Shown in pieces: positions 56,678 through 64,000 of a stretch of DNA of 64,000 nucleotides (position 1 is the first letter of the stretch; every line of letters starts with the position of its first letter). The DNA is from Chromobacterium piscinae (GTDB lineage Bacteria > Pseudomonadota > Gammaproteobacteria > Burkholderiales > Chromobacteriaceae): NCBI RefSeq assembly GCF_021129175.1, contig NZ_JAJOHV010000035.1, positions 1 through 64,000 on the forward strand, given 5' to 3'. The notes under the pieces are model-generated. The model was not told where the DNA came from. It saw nothing but the letters and a program-made list of their open reading frames with translations, and did no database searches. The translations under genes were made by a program, and so were the position numbers.

Positions 56678-57282
56678 TTGTAGATCAGCATGGCGGCGGT
56701 GAACAGCATCACGAAGCCGATCACGCAATCCAGCACCCTCCAGCTGGACGGCTTGGTGAACAGCGGGGCCAGCTTGCCTGCGAACAGGCCGATGGCGCCG
56801 AACCACAGCACGGAGGCGCTGAGGCTGCCGATCAGGAAAGATACCGCGCCGTGCTCTCCGTACACCGAGGACACGCTGCCGATCAGCACCACGGTGTCCA
56901 GCCAGACATAGGGATTGAGCAGGGTCACCACCAGAATGGTGCGGATGGCGCTCTTGCGGTCGCGCTCCACGCCGCCGTCCAGCGTCATGCCGCCCGCGTT
57001 CAGCGCGGAGCGGAAAGACTTGAAGCCCAGCCACAGGATGAAGGCCGCGCCGGCCCAGGTGACCACGCTGACGAAGCCGGGGATGCCGGCCACCACCTTG
57101 CCTACGCCCAGCACGCCAGCGGCGATCAGCAGCACGTCGGCGACGATGCAGATGGCGACGATGGGCAGAACATGGCTGCGCCCGATGCCCTGCCGCAGCA
57201 CATAGGCGTTCTGCGGACCGATGCCGACGATCTGGCTGAAAGAGATGCCCAGCGCGGAAAGGAAAACACTGAAATTGAACAT
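56647..57282 (-). CDS. argO: Arginine exporter ArgO (LysE family)
   Basis: 211 aa from the ATG at 57282 (GGAG six nt before; TTG at 57321 in frame), equal to E. coli ArgO. Six hydrophobic helices, with the LysE family signature SQIVGIGPQNAYVLRQGIGR near the N-terminus and TLLNPYVWLDTVVLIGSV in the middle. It exports arginine and lysine under ArgP control. Here argP is 2.6 kb away with a c-di-GMP protein gene between them. Overlaps the LysR gene's 3' end. Confidence 0.9.
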   Translation of the reverse strand: MFNFSVFLSALGISFSQIVGIGPQNAYVLRQGIGRSHVLPIVAICIVADVLLIAAGVLGVGKVVAGIPGFVSVVTWAGAAFILWLGFKSFRSALNAGGMTLDGGVERDRKSAIRTILVVTLLNPYVWLDTVVLIGSVSSVYGEHGAVSFLIGSLSASVLWFGAIGLFAGKLAPLFTKPSSWRVLDCVIGFVMLFTAAMLIYNYGLSAPLPL

Positions 57283-57347
57283 TTCCTGCTCCAAACTATT
57301 TGCAAGCAGATTAACGTCCAAATTTCCTTAAGTAAAACTAATAAAAA

Positions 57348-59699
57348 TCATGATGCATAAGAAGAATTAATGGAAGAATTCTTGCTCCATTGCTTCAGCC
57401 ACTCCGGCAGCTCGCCCGCGGCCAGCGGCGGCGAAATGCCGTAGCCTTGGCCGTCGTGGCAACCTATCTCGCGCAGCCTGCTCCAGATCGCCCGGCTTTC
57501 CACCCCCTCCACCACCAGCTTGCGCCCGGTGTAGTGGGCGAAGGACAGCATGCTGCGAATGATGGCCTCGTTGCCCGGCATGTCCAGCAGCAGCCGGACG
57601 AAGCGCTGGTCGATCTTGATGGTGTCGAACGGCAGCTGCTGCAGATGCACCAGCGACGATGCTCCGGTGCCGAAGTCGTCCAGCGCGATGGACAGGCCCA
57701 GGTCGCGGCAGCGCTCCAGCTTGGCCGTGATCTGCTCCGCCTCTTGCTGGGTGACGGTTTCCAACACCTCCAGCTCCAGGAAGCCCGCCGGCAGCGGGTT
57801 CGCCTCCAGCAAGGCCTCCAGTCCGAACAGAAAATCCTCATGCTTGAGCGTGGCCGCAGACAAGTTGACGCTGACCGGCAATGACAAGCCGCGCCGCCGC
57901 CACTCGCCCATCTGGCGCACCGCCTCCCGCAGCACCCACCAGTCCAGCTCGCGCATCAGATTGGTATGCTCGATGGCGTTGAAAAACTCGCCCGGCGGCA
58001 CGTGCCGGCCGTTGCGCACCCAGCGCACCAACGCCTCCGCGCCTTCGATGCGGTGGTTCTGCAGATTGATCTTGGGCTGGTAATACAGCGCCAGCTCGCC
58101 GCGCGGAATGGCCAGCGCGAAGGCGCTGCGCAGCGCGTGCAGCTTGTGGATTTCCTCGTCCATCGCCGCGTCGTAATGACGGGAATGGCCGCCGCCCTCA
58201 TCCTTGGCCCGGTTCAAGGCCAAGCCGGCGCGGCGCAACAGGTTGGCCGCGTCGCACAGCGCGTCGCCGCTGACCGCGACGCCGACGCTGCAGCGTATCT
58301 CCACCTGGGCGCCCATCGCGTCCACAGGCTGCGGCAGCAGGCTCATCAACTCGTCCACCAGCTCCTGCAGCCTGTCGGTGCGTTCCGAGCAGGCGACGAA
58401 GCGCGCGGCGCCGACCCGGCCGACATGGCCGAACGGATAGATGGCCTGCCGCAGGCGGCGCGCCATCTCGCACAGCACCAGATCCCCGCCTTCGTACCCC
58501 AGACGTGCGTTGATGTCGTGAAAGCCTTCCACCGCGATCGCCAGCACCGCCACCTGGCCGCTGTCGCGGCGCGACTTCAGCAGCCGGGCGATCAGCTCCT
58601 GCATGCGGCTGCGGTTGGGCAGACCGGTCAGCGCGTCGTGCTGGGCCAGGAAGGCGAGTTCGGTTTCGGCGCGGTGGCTGCGCTCCAGCGCGTCGTGGCG
58701 TTCCAGCCCGCGGCCGATCTCGCGCGCCATCAGTTCAAACAAGGCGCGGCGGGACTGGTCGAAGAAACCCTCTTCGCCGGCATGCAGCGCCAGCGTCCCC
58801 ACCACCTGCTGGCGCACCAGCAGCGGCACCACCAGCAGGCTGCGGATGCCTTGGCGGCTCAGCGCGCCGTGCCAGGGTCGCAGCGCGGGGTCGGATTGCG
58901 CATCGTTGCTGACCTGGGCCGCGCGGCTGCGCAACGCGCGCGACACCAGGCCCGGTGCCTGCGCGTCCTCGGCGTGCGCCGGCAGTTCTCCGGGCATGGC
59001 CGCGCGTTCTCCGCGGGACAACGCCGCCACTTCCACCCGCTTCTCGTCGGCGTCCAGCAACCCCACCCAGGCCAGCTCGAAACCGGCCTCGCGCACGCAG
59101 ACGTCGCAGACGGTCTGCAGCAGGATGCGGCGATCGGCGCTGTCGGCAAGCGCCAGGCTGACGCCTCTGAGGGTCGCGTACAGGCCGGACATCGCCTGGA
59201 AGTGCTCGCCATGGCGCGAAGCCTCGCGCTTCAGCGCCTGCTGGTAGCCATGGGTCTTCAGCATCTGGTCCAGCAAGATGCGCTTGCGCAGCAACCGCGC
59301 CGCTTCGGCGCCCGCCGCCTGCTCCAGGCTGGCCAGCAAATGCGGCTGGCAACGCTCGTATAGGCCCTGCAGCCAGCCCAGGCTCACGCCCAGCCGGCAA
59401 TACAGTTCGCCCTGCTCGACCAAAGCCGCTGCCACGGCCGGATCCAAGGGCATCCTCAAAAGCGCGTCCCACTCCGCCAGCAGCATCGCCGCCAGTTCAT
59501 CCTGGCAGCAGCCATGATGCCGCTGCAGGCGCTCCGCTTCGCCGGGGCTTTTCAGCAAATGCCAGTCCAGCTCCTTGCCCAGCAGTTCCCTGCGGGCCAT
59601 GCCGGCATCGGCGTGGCGCGGCAATTGCGCCAGGTGTTCGGTCCGGATTCCGATAAAGCGGCACATATTCGCCAGGAGTGCCATTTCATCCGTATGCAT
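57348..59699 (-). CDS. c-di-GMP phosphodiesterase with degenerate GGDEF and globin-like N-domain
   Basis: 783 aa from the ATG at 59699. The N-terminal 150 residues (EWDALLRMPLDPAVAAALVE then LYCRLGVSLGWLQGLYERC) look like a globin sensor, but the proximal His is replaced by Tyr100, so haem binding is doubtful. A GAF domain (about 175-330) follows, then a GGDEF domain whose signature is degenerate (GRVGAARFV), so probably no cyclase. The EAL domain is intact: GAEALVRW, ELEVLETV, ALDDFGTG, KIDQRFV, VVEGVES, GQGYGISPP. It lies between argO and argP without a shared frame. Confidence 0.88.
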   Translation of the reverse strand: MHTDEMALLANMCRFIGIRTEHLAQLPRHADAGMARRELLGKELDWHLLKSPGEAERLQRHHGCCQDELAAMLLAEWDALLRMPLDPAVAAALVEQGELYCRLGVSLGWLQGLYERCQPHLLASLEQAAGAEAARLLRKRILLDQMLKTHGYQQALKREASRHGEHFQAMSGLYATLRGVSLALADSADRRILLQTVCDVCVREAGFELAWVGLLDADEKRVEVAALSRGERAAMPGELPAHAEDAQAPGLVSRALRSRAAQVSNDAQSDPALRPWHGALSRQGIRSLLVVPLLVRQQVVGTLALHAGEEGFFDQSRRALFELMAREIGRGLERHDALERSHRAETELAFLAQHDALTGLPNRSRMQELIARLLKSRRDSGQVAVLAIAVEGFHDINARLGYEGGDLVLCEMARRLRQAIYPFGHVGRVGAARFVACSERTDRLQELVDELMSLLPQPVDAMGAQVEIRCSVGVAVSGDALCDAANLLRRAGLALNRAKDEGGGHSRHYDAAMDEEIHKLHALRSAFALAIPRGELALYYQPKINLQNHRIEGAEALVRWVRNGRHVPPGEFFNAIEHTNLMRELDWWVLREAVRQMGEWRRRGLSLPVSVNLSAATLKHEDFLFGLEALLEANPLPAGFLELEVLETVTQQEAEQITAKLERCRDLGLSIALDDFGTGASSLVHLQQLPFDTIKIDQRFVRLLLDMPGNEAIIRSMLSFAHYTGRKLVVEGVESRAIWSRLREIGCHDGQGYGISPPLAAGELPEWLKQWSKNSSINSSYAS

Positions 59700-59938
59700 T
59701 GTTTTCTGCGCCTGTCGTGGCTGGGACGCGGCCTGCCGGGCCGCCGTCCCTACTATCTCGCCCACCTGCCCAGGAGCAGGTATTTCTTGTACCGTATCTA
59801 CTGGCGCGGTCTGTCTGAAACCCGCATCAGACAAGGCCGGCCGCCAAAGGCTGCAACATGCCACGGCGCTGGCTTTTAAGCAAGTCCGGCCGCATTATTA
59901 AACGATCTCTTATCGTCGAAAGACTACGGAAAGCAAAA

Positions 59939-60877
59939 GTGTTCGACCCCAGACAACTGCAAACCCTGGCCGCGGTGGCGGAAACCGGCGGCTTCGACAA
60001 GGCCGCCAAAAAGCTGTTTCTGACCCAGTCGGCGGTATCGCAACGCATACGCCAATTGGAGGAACAGCTGGGGCAACCGGTGCTCACCCGCACCTCGCCG
60101 GCGGAAGCCACCGAGGCGGGGCGCCAGCTGCTGCGGCACTACCAGCAACTGCTGCTGATGGAGAACCAACTGCTGCAAAAGCTCAGCCCCGCGCCGCGCC
60201 AGCGCGAGTTCACCACGCTGGCCGTCGGCGTCAACGCCGACAGTCTGGCTACCTGGTATCTGCAGGCGGTGACGCCTGTGCTGGAGGCGCACGACCTGTT
60301 GCTGGACGTGGTGGTCGACGACCAGGACCACACCCACGAGCTGATGCGCACCGGCCACGTGATGGGCTGCGTCAGCACCCGCCCGGTGCCGATCCAGAGC
60401 GGCGTTCAGCACTATCTGGGCGCGATGCGCTACCTGTGCCTGGCTACGCCTCGCTTCGCCGCGCGCCATTTTCCGGACGGGGTGGACCACGCGGCGCTCG
60501 CGCGCGCGCCCAGCATACTCTTCAGCCGCAAGGACGCGGTGCACGGGCAGTTCCTGCGCCAGGCGGCCAGCTACGAGGGCGGCTTCCCCAGCTTCACCGT
60601 GCCCTCGGCCCAAGGCTTCGTCGAGCTCACCCGCCAAGGCGTCGCCTACAGCCTGCTGCCGGAACTGATGCTGGACAGCGATCTGGAGGACGGCCGACTG
60701 GTCGACCTGTTCCCCGGCCAATACATGGACCTGCCGCTGTACTGGCACCACTGGCGGGTAGAGTCCGAGCTGTCGCAGGCGCTGACCGAGGCGATGCTGG
60801 ACTACTGCGGCCGGCACTTGCGCCAGGACAAAGCCGCATATCGCGCATCTGTTGGAGAATCGCAGCAGGATGCCTGA
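59939..60877 (+). CDS. argP: LysR-type regulator ArgP/IciA
   Basis: 312 aa from the GTG at 59939 (VFDPRQLQTLAAVAE); longer frames to 59858 add basic non-conserved sequence. Winged helix-turn-helix KLFLTQSAVSQRIRQLEEQLGQPVLTR, typical of ArgP, and a LysR effector domain. In E. coli ArgP activates argO with arginine and is blocked by lysine; the nearby argO supports this assignment. Divergent from the phosphodiesterase gene. Confidence 0.85.
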   Translation: MFDPRQLQTLAAVAETGGFDKAAKKLFLTQSAVSQRIRQLEEQLGQPVLTRTSPAEATEAGRQLLRHYQQLLLMENQLLQKLSPAPRQREFTTLAVGVNADSLATWYLQAVTPVLEAHDLLLDVVVDDQDHTHELMRTGHVMGCVSTRPVPIQSGVQHYLGAMRYLCLATPRFAARHFPDGVDHAALARAPSILFSRKDAVHGQFLRQAASYEGGFPSFTVPSAQGFVELTRQGVAYSLLPELMLDSDLEDGRLVDLFPGQYMDLPLYWHHWRVESELSQALTEAMLDYCGRHLRQDKAAYRASVGESQQDA

Positions 60878-60958
60878 TCCGCTCGGCGCGGCTATCGCGT
60901 TGACAAGGCCCCGCCCCTGGCGCATCATCCGTCGCCGATCTGGTTTTATGGAGGCAGC

Positions 60959-61399
60959 ATGACCAGCAAGCAATACGCACCCAGCAACGAACAATGGGCC
61001 GAACTGGAAATGGCCGCGCAACTGGCCTCCCGCCAGGCTTACGCGCCTTATAGCCGCTTCTCCGTCGGCGCCGCCATTCTGGACGGCAACGGCAAGATAC
61101 ACATCGGCTGCAACGTGGAAAACGCCTCCTTCGGCCTGAGCAACTGCGCCGAACGCACCGCGGTTTTCGCCGCCCGCGCCAACCATGGCATGCAGGATGT
61201 GGTGGCGGTCTGCATCTACACCCCCACAGACAAGCCCACTTCGCCTTGCGGCGCCTGCCGCCAGGTGCTCAACGAATTCGGCCCCGCTATGCATGTGCGC
61301 TCGATCTGCGACGGCGAGGACATCATCGACACCACGCTGGACGCGCTGCTGCCCTCCGCCTTCGGCCCCAAGAACCTGCAGGACGCCGGCCAGCGCTGA
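60959..61399 (+). CDS. cdd: Cytidine deaminase
   Basis: 146 aa, the short tetrameric type. Zinc site and catalysis: NCAERTA (Cys and Glu) and PCGACRQVL (two Cys). The start MTSKQYAPSNEQWAELEMAA leads into YAPYSRFSVGAA. It deaminates cytidine and deoxycytidine for pyrimidine salvage. It ends in a terminator and is followed by a M23 peptidase gene. An NCS1 permease is only 1.4 kb away. Confidence 0.95.
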   Translation: MTSKQYAPSNEQWAELEMAAQLASRQAYAPYSRFSVGAAILDGNGKIHIGCNVENASFGLSNCAERTAVFAARANHGMQDVVAVCIYTPTDKPTSPCGACRQVLNEFGPAMHVRSICDGEDIIDTTLDALLPSAFGPKNLQDAGQR

Positions 61400-61418
61400 G
61401 CCGCTGCCCGCCGCGCGC

Positions 61419-61443
61419 AAGGGAACCCGAGGGTTCCCTTTTT
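61419..61443 (+). terminator. Terminator after cdd
   Basis: AAGGGAACCC (61419-61428) pairs with GGGTTCCCTT (61431-61440), followed by TTT. 20 nt after the cdd stop. Confidence 0.85.
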
Positions 61444-61558
61444 CACGTCCGCGAAAAGGTTCCCCCATCCCCGCCTCTCTTAGGGACAGCTGAAAACCAG
61501 CATCGCCCGCTATATGGTCGGTCACGCAGTTCCTGTTCAGAACGATAAGGAGTCCGTG

Positions 61559-62797
61559 ATGATGAAACCCGCCATTTCATATTTATCCGTGCTGCTGATC
61601 TGCCTGGGCGCGGCGCCCGCCCATGCCGCCGAGGAAGCCCAGGACCCTGCGTTGCGCAGACAAGCCGCTGACGCGCTAGCGCGGCTCGCACCGCAGCCCC
61701 TGGCCAAGGGAAGCCTTTTGCCGCCGCTGGTCGAATTGAACCGCGAAAGCGCCGACCGCCGCTGGGTGCTGGGCTCCGCCACCCAGCCGCTGCCGGTGAC
61801 TGCCGGCGCGGATGCAGACCAGGTGCCGCTGTCGCGGCTGTTCCTCGCCCATCAGACCGACCAAGGCTGGCGGCTGGCGCTGGAGGGAGGCCGCGATTTC
61901 GCCGCGCTGCTCGAGACCGCGCCGACTGGCTGGCTGAGCGCCGATGAGCGGCGCGCCTGGCGCAGCCAGACCATTCGGGCCAAGCGACTGGTGCCCGACG
62001 CCACCGGCCTGGGCCTGCCCTGGCAGGAAGGATCAAGCTGGAGCATGACCGGCGGCCCGCACGGCTACAGCGGCGAAAGCCAGCCCTACGATTCCATAGA
62101 TTTCGCCGGCGGCGACGGCCGGGTGCTGGCGCCCCAGGCCGGCGTGATCTACAAAAGCTGCCTGCGCAACGGCAGCGGGCTGGTCAAGCTGGTGCACGAC
62201 AACGGCTACTCGTCCACCTACTACCACATGATCAACCTCAACACGGTGGCCGACGGCCAGCGGGTGGCCAAGGGCGCTTATCTGGGCAAGATAGGCAACG
62301 GCCTGCCCTGCGGCGGCAGCACCACCGGCCCTCATGTCCACTTCTCATTGATCCATCAGGGCAAGGCCGAGCCAGTGAACCGCAAGTGGCTGGGCGGCTG
62401 GCAGTTCTTCTCCGGCAGCCGCGCCTACCAGGGCTACGCCGCGCGCAACGGCGGCCGAGTGAACGTGGGCGGCCGCCTGACGCACTACAGCGGCGGCGGC
62501 GATCCGGCGCCCACTCCCGGCGGCGCCAGCGGCGTCGCCACGCCTCGCGGCAACGACGGCTACGTCAACCTGCGCGGCGGTCCCAGCCTGAGCGCCGAGA
62601 TCGTCGGCAGCGCCGCCCGCGGCGAGCAGGTGTCGCTGCAGTGCCACGCGCGCGGCGAGGCGGTGGACGGCGTCTGGGGCCGCACCGACATCTGGAACCG
62701 CACCGCCGCCGGCCATTGGATCAGCGACGGCTTCATCGATACCGGCAGCAACGCGCCGGTGGTGCCGCAATGCCCGTCGTCGGCGCGGCCATGGTAA
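61559..62797 (+). CDS. M23 peptidase of the LasA/beta-lytic type with SH3 tail
   Basis: 412 aa from the ATG at 61559, AAGGAG six nt upstream. Signal peptide SYLSVLLICLGAAPAHA; a propeptide-like N-domain precedes the M23 domain. The zinc ligands are in GGPHGYSGESQPYDSIDF (His and Asp) and in GPHVHFSL (HxH), the pattern of LasA and beta-lytic peptidase, which cut pentaglycine or related cross-bridges. The C-terminal SH3b domain (about 335-405, GYVNLRGGPSLSAEIVGSAA) should bind the cell wall. It is probably secreted as a bacteriolytic protease. Confidence 0.9.
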   Translation: MMKPAISYLSVLLICLGAAPAHAAEEAQDPALRRQAADALARLAPQPLAKGSLLPPLVELNRESADRRWVLGSATQPLPVTAGADADQVPLSRLFLAHQTDQGWRLALEGGRDFAALLETAPTGWLSADERRAWRSQTIRAKRLVPDATGLGLPWQEGSSWSMTGGPHGYSGESQPYDSIDFAGGDGRVLAPQAGVIYKSCLRNGSGLVKLVHDNGYSSTYYHMINLNTVADGQRVAKGAYLGKIGNGLPCGGSTTGPHVHFSLIHQGKAEPVNRKWLGGWQFFSGSRAYQGYAARNGGRVNVGGRLTHYSGGGDPAPTPGGASGVATPRGNDGYVNLRGGPSLSAEIVGSAARGEQVSLQCHARGEAVDGVWGRTDIWNRTAAGHWISDGFIDTGSNAPVVPQCPSSARPW

Positions 62798-62801
62798 ACG
62801 C

Positions 62802-64000
62802 CTAGCCTGCGCTTCGCCCTCCGCCGGGGGCCGCCGCCCACGCGGCCGCGCCCCGGCGCATCATCAGCCAGTACAAGCTGGCCGTCCCCAGCCAACCCAC
62901 CAGCCAGGAAACGTCCGCCCCTCCCAGCGCGCGGACCATCGGCCCGCTGAACAAGGCGCTGTCGATGAACGGCAACTGCAACAACACGCCCACCAGATAG
63001 GCCAGCAAGCCCGGCAAACGGTAGTCCGCGCCCTCCAGCGCCGCCGCGTCCAGCTTGCCGCCGCGCAACAGATAGAAATCCACCAGATTCACCGCGCTCC
63101 ATGGCGTGAACAAGGCGAGCAGCAGCAATAAGAAGGACTTGAACAGCGGCAGGAAGCCATGCTGCGCCCACACCGCGACGGATAGGGAAACCAGCGCCAT
63201 CGCCGCGACGATCAGCCAGCGCCGGCGCGGCCCCAACGTCTCCGGCCGCGCGCCGAACGCCGACGCGATGCTGCCCGCGCACATGAAGCCGCCGTAAGCG
63301 TTGAGCGTGGAAATCGTGACTTTGCCGAACGCCACGCAGAAGAACAGCGCGGCGGCGATGGCGCCCTCAGCGCCCAGGCCGACAAAGTAGGCGACCTCAT
63401 GCCCGCGGAACGCCGCGCCGCCGATGGCCGCCACCAGCACGCCCAGCGACATCGCGATCTGCGCGCCCAGGCCAGAACCCAAGCCTATCGCCAGCGCCAC
63501 CCGCGCCGGCGGCGTGGTCGACGGCAGGTAGCGCGAATAGTCCGACACATAGGGCGCGAAGGCGATCTGCCAGGATGCCGACAGCGATATCGCGACGGTG
63601 AAGGCGGCCGGCTCGAAACGGGTATGCGCCGCCAGCAGCGGCAGCAGATCCACCCGCTCCAGCAAGCGCATGAACAGATAGCAGAAGGCCAGCAGGCCGA
63701 GCAAGCTGGCCACGCGCCCCAGCCGGTGTATCGCCCGATAGCCGAGCGCCGCCGCCAGCAGCACCGCCAGCGCGAACAACAGGCTGCCGGCGGCGTCGCT
63801 TATCTTGAACAGCTGGCCCAGCGCCTGGCCGGACAGCACCATGCCGGTGGCGTTGAAGCCCAGATACATGACGCAAGCCAGTACCAGCGGCAGCACGGCG
63901 CCCTTGACGCCGAACTGCGCGCGGCAGGCCAGCATCTGCGGCAGCCCCAGCCTGGGGCCCTGCGCGCCATGCAAGGCCATTACCGCGCCGCCGGCGACCT
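62802..64000 (-). CDS. NCS1 nucleobase/cation symporter, CodB-like (5' end outside window)
   Basis: The last 399 residues are visible; the frame runs open past 64000, so the N-terminus is missing. NCS1 features include GPRLGLPQMLACRAQFG (helix 2) and SLSASWQIAFAPYVSDYSRY (helix 5/6), and the tail has about twelve helices total by pattern. Members move cytosine, allantoin, thiamine precursors or purines with cation. With cdd nearby, a pyrimidine salvage role is possible. The stop is 4 nt from the convergent M23 peptidase. Confidence 0.85.
   Translation of the reverse strand, partial: VAGGAVMALHGAQGPRLGLPQMLACRAQFGVKGAVLPLVLACVMYLGFNATGMVLSGQALGQLFKISDAAGSLLFALAVLLAAALGYRAIHRLGRVASLLGLLAFCYLFMRLLERVDLLPLLAAHTRFEPAAFTVAISLSASWQIAFAPYVSDYSRYLPSTTPPARVALAIGLGSGLGAQIAMSLGVLVAAIGGAAFRGHEVAYFVGLGAEGAIAAALFFCVAFGKVTISTLNAYGGFMCAGSIASAFGARPETLGPRRRWLIVAAMALVSLSVAVWAQHGFLPLFKSFLLLLLALFTPWSAVNLVDFYLLRGGKLDAAALEGADYRLPGLLAYLVGVLLQLPFIDSALFSGPMVRALGGADVSWLVGWLGTASLYWLMMRRGAAAWAAAPGGGRSAG

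Overview
The window is GC-rich, densely coding DNA from a betaproteobacterium. The Nar respiratory cluster, the tig-clpP-clpX-lon-hupB-tRNA-ppiD block, the dapF-DUF484 pair and the codon bias suggest Neisseriales, most likely Chromobacterium or a close relative. This is inferred from gene content and order; no species marker such as 16S rRNA is present.

Layout. 1-12262: folC group (SPOR-type protein, folC, ygfX-like, acidic hypothetical) on the minus strand, then uup, two orphan periplasmic binding proteins, a C40 lipoprotein peptidase, an envelope set (YVTN propeller, COG4315-type protein, ECF sigma factor, anti-sigma factor), and dapF-DUF484-membrane protein. 12283-30419: a DMT exporter, then a nitrate respiration region: moaA, mobB, narXL, and, reading leftward from 30419, narK1-narK2-narGHJI. 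Between narL and narI lies about 3 kb of AT-richer DNA with five small genes, integron-type attC signatures, duplicated promoter-bearing blocks and palindromic REP-like repeats. I read this as a gene-cassette array without an integrase in the window.

30568-38045: PqiABC envelope lipid transport genes (pqiA split in two), a small HhH protein, a TauE/SafE exporter with a divergent LysR regulator, and ppiD. 38117-44584: tRNA-Asp, tRNA-Val, hupB, lon, clpX, clpP, tig (protein quality control); lon has a good candidate sigma-32 promoter. 44999-53438: a giant alpha-2-macroglobulin and penicillin-binding protein 1C, separated by a lower-GC HIT gene. 53458-64000: an exported HExxH protein with a partner, an SDR with a divergent LysR regulator, argO and argP flanking a GAF/GGDEF/EAL protein, cdd, a LasA-like M23 peptidase with an SH3 tail, and a truncated NCS1 permease.

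Functional links: MoaA and MobB supply the molybdenum cofactor used by NarG, NarXL senses nitrate/nitrite, and NarK1/NarK2 move nitrate and nitrite. ArgP is expected to control ArgO. The alpha-2-macroglobulin and PBP1C form a known periplasmic defence and repair pair. The cassette region is the least explained and most interesting part of the window.
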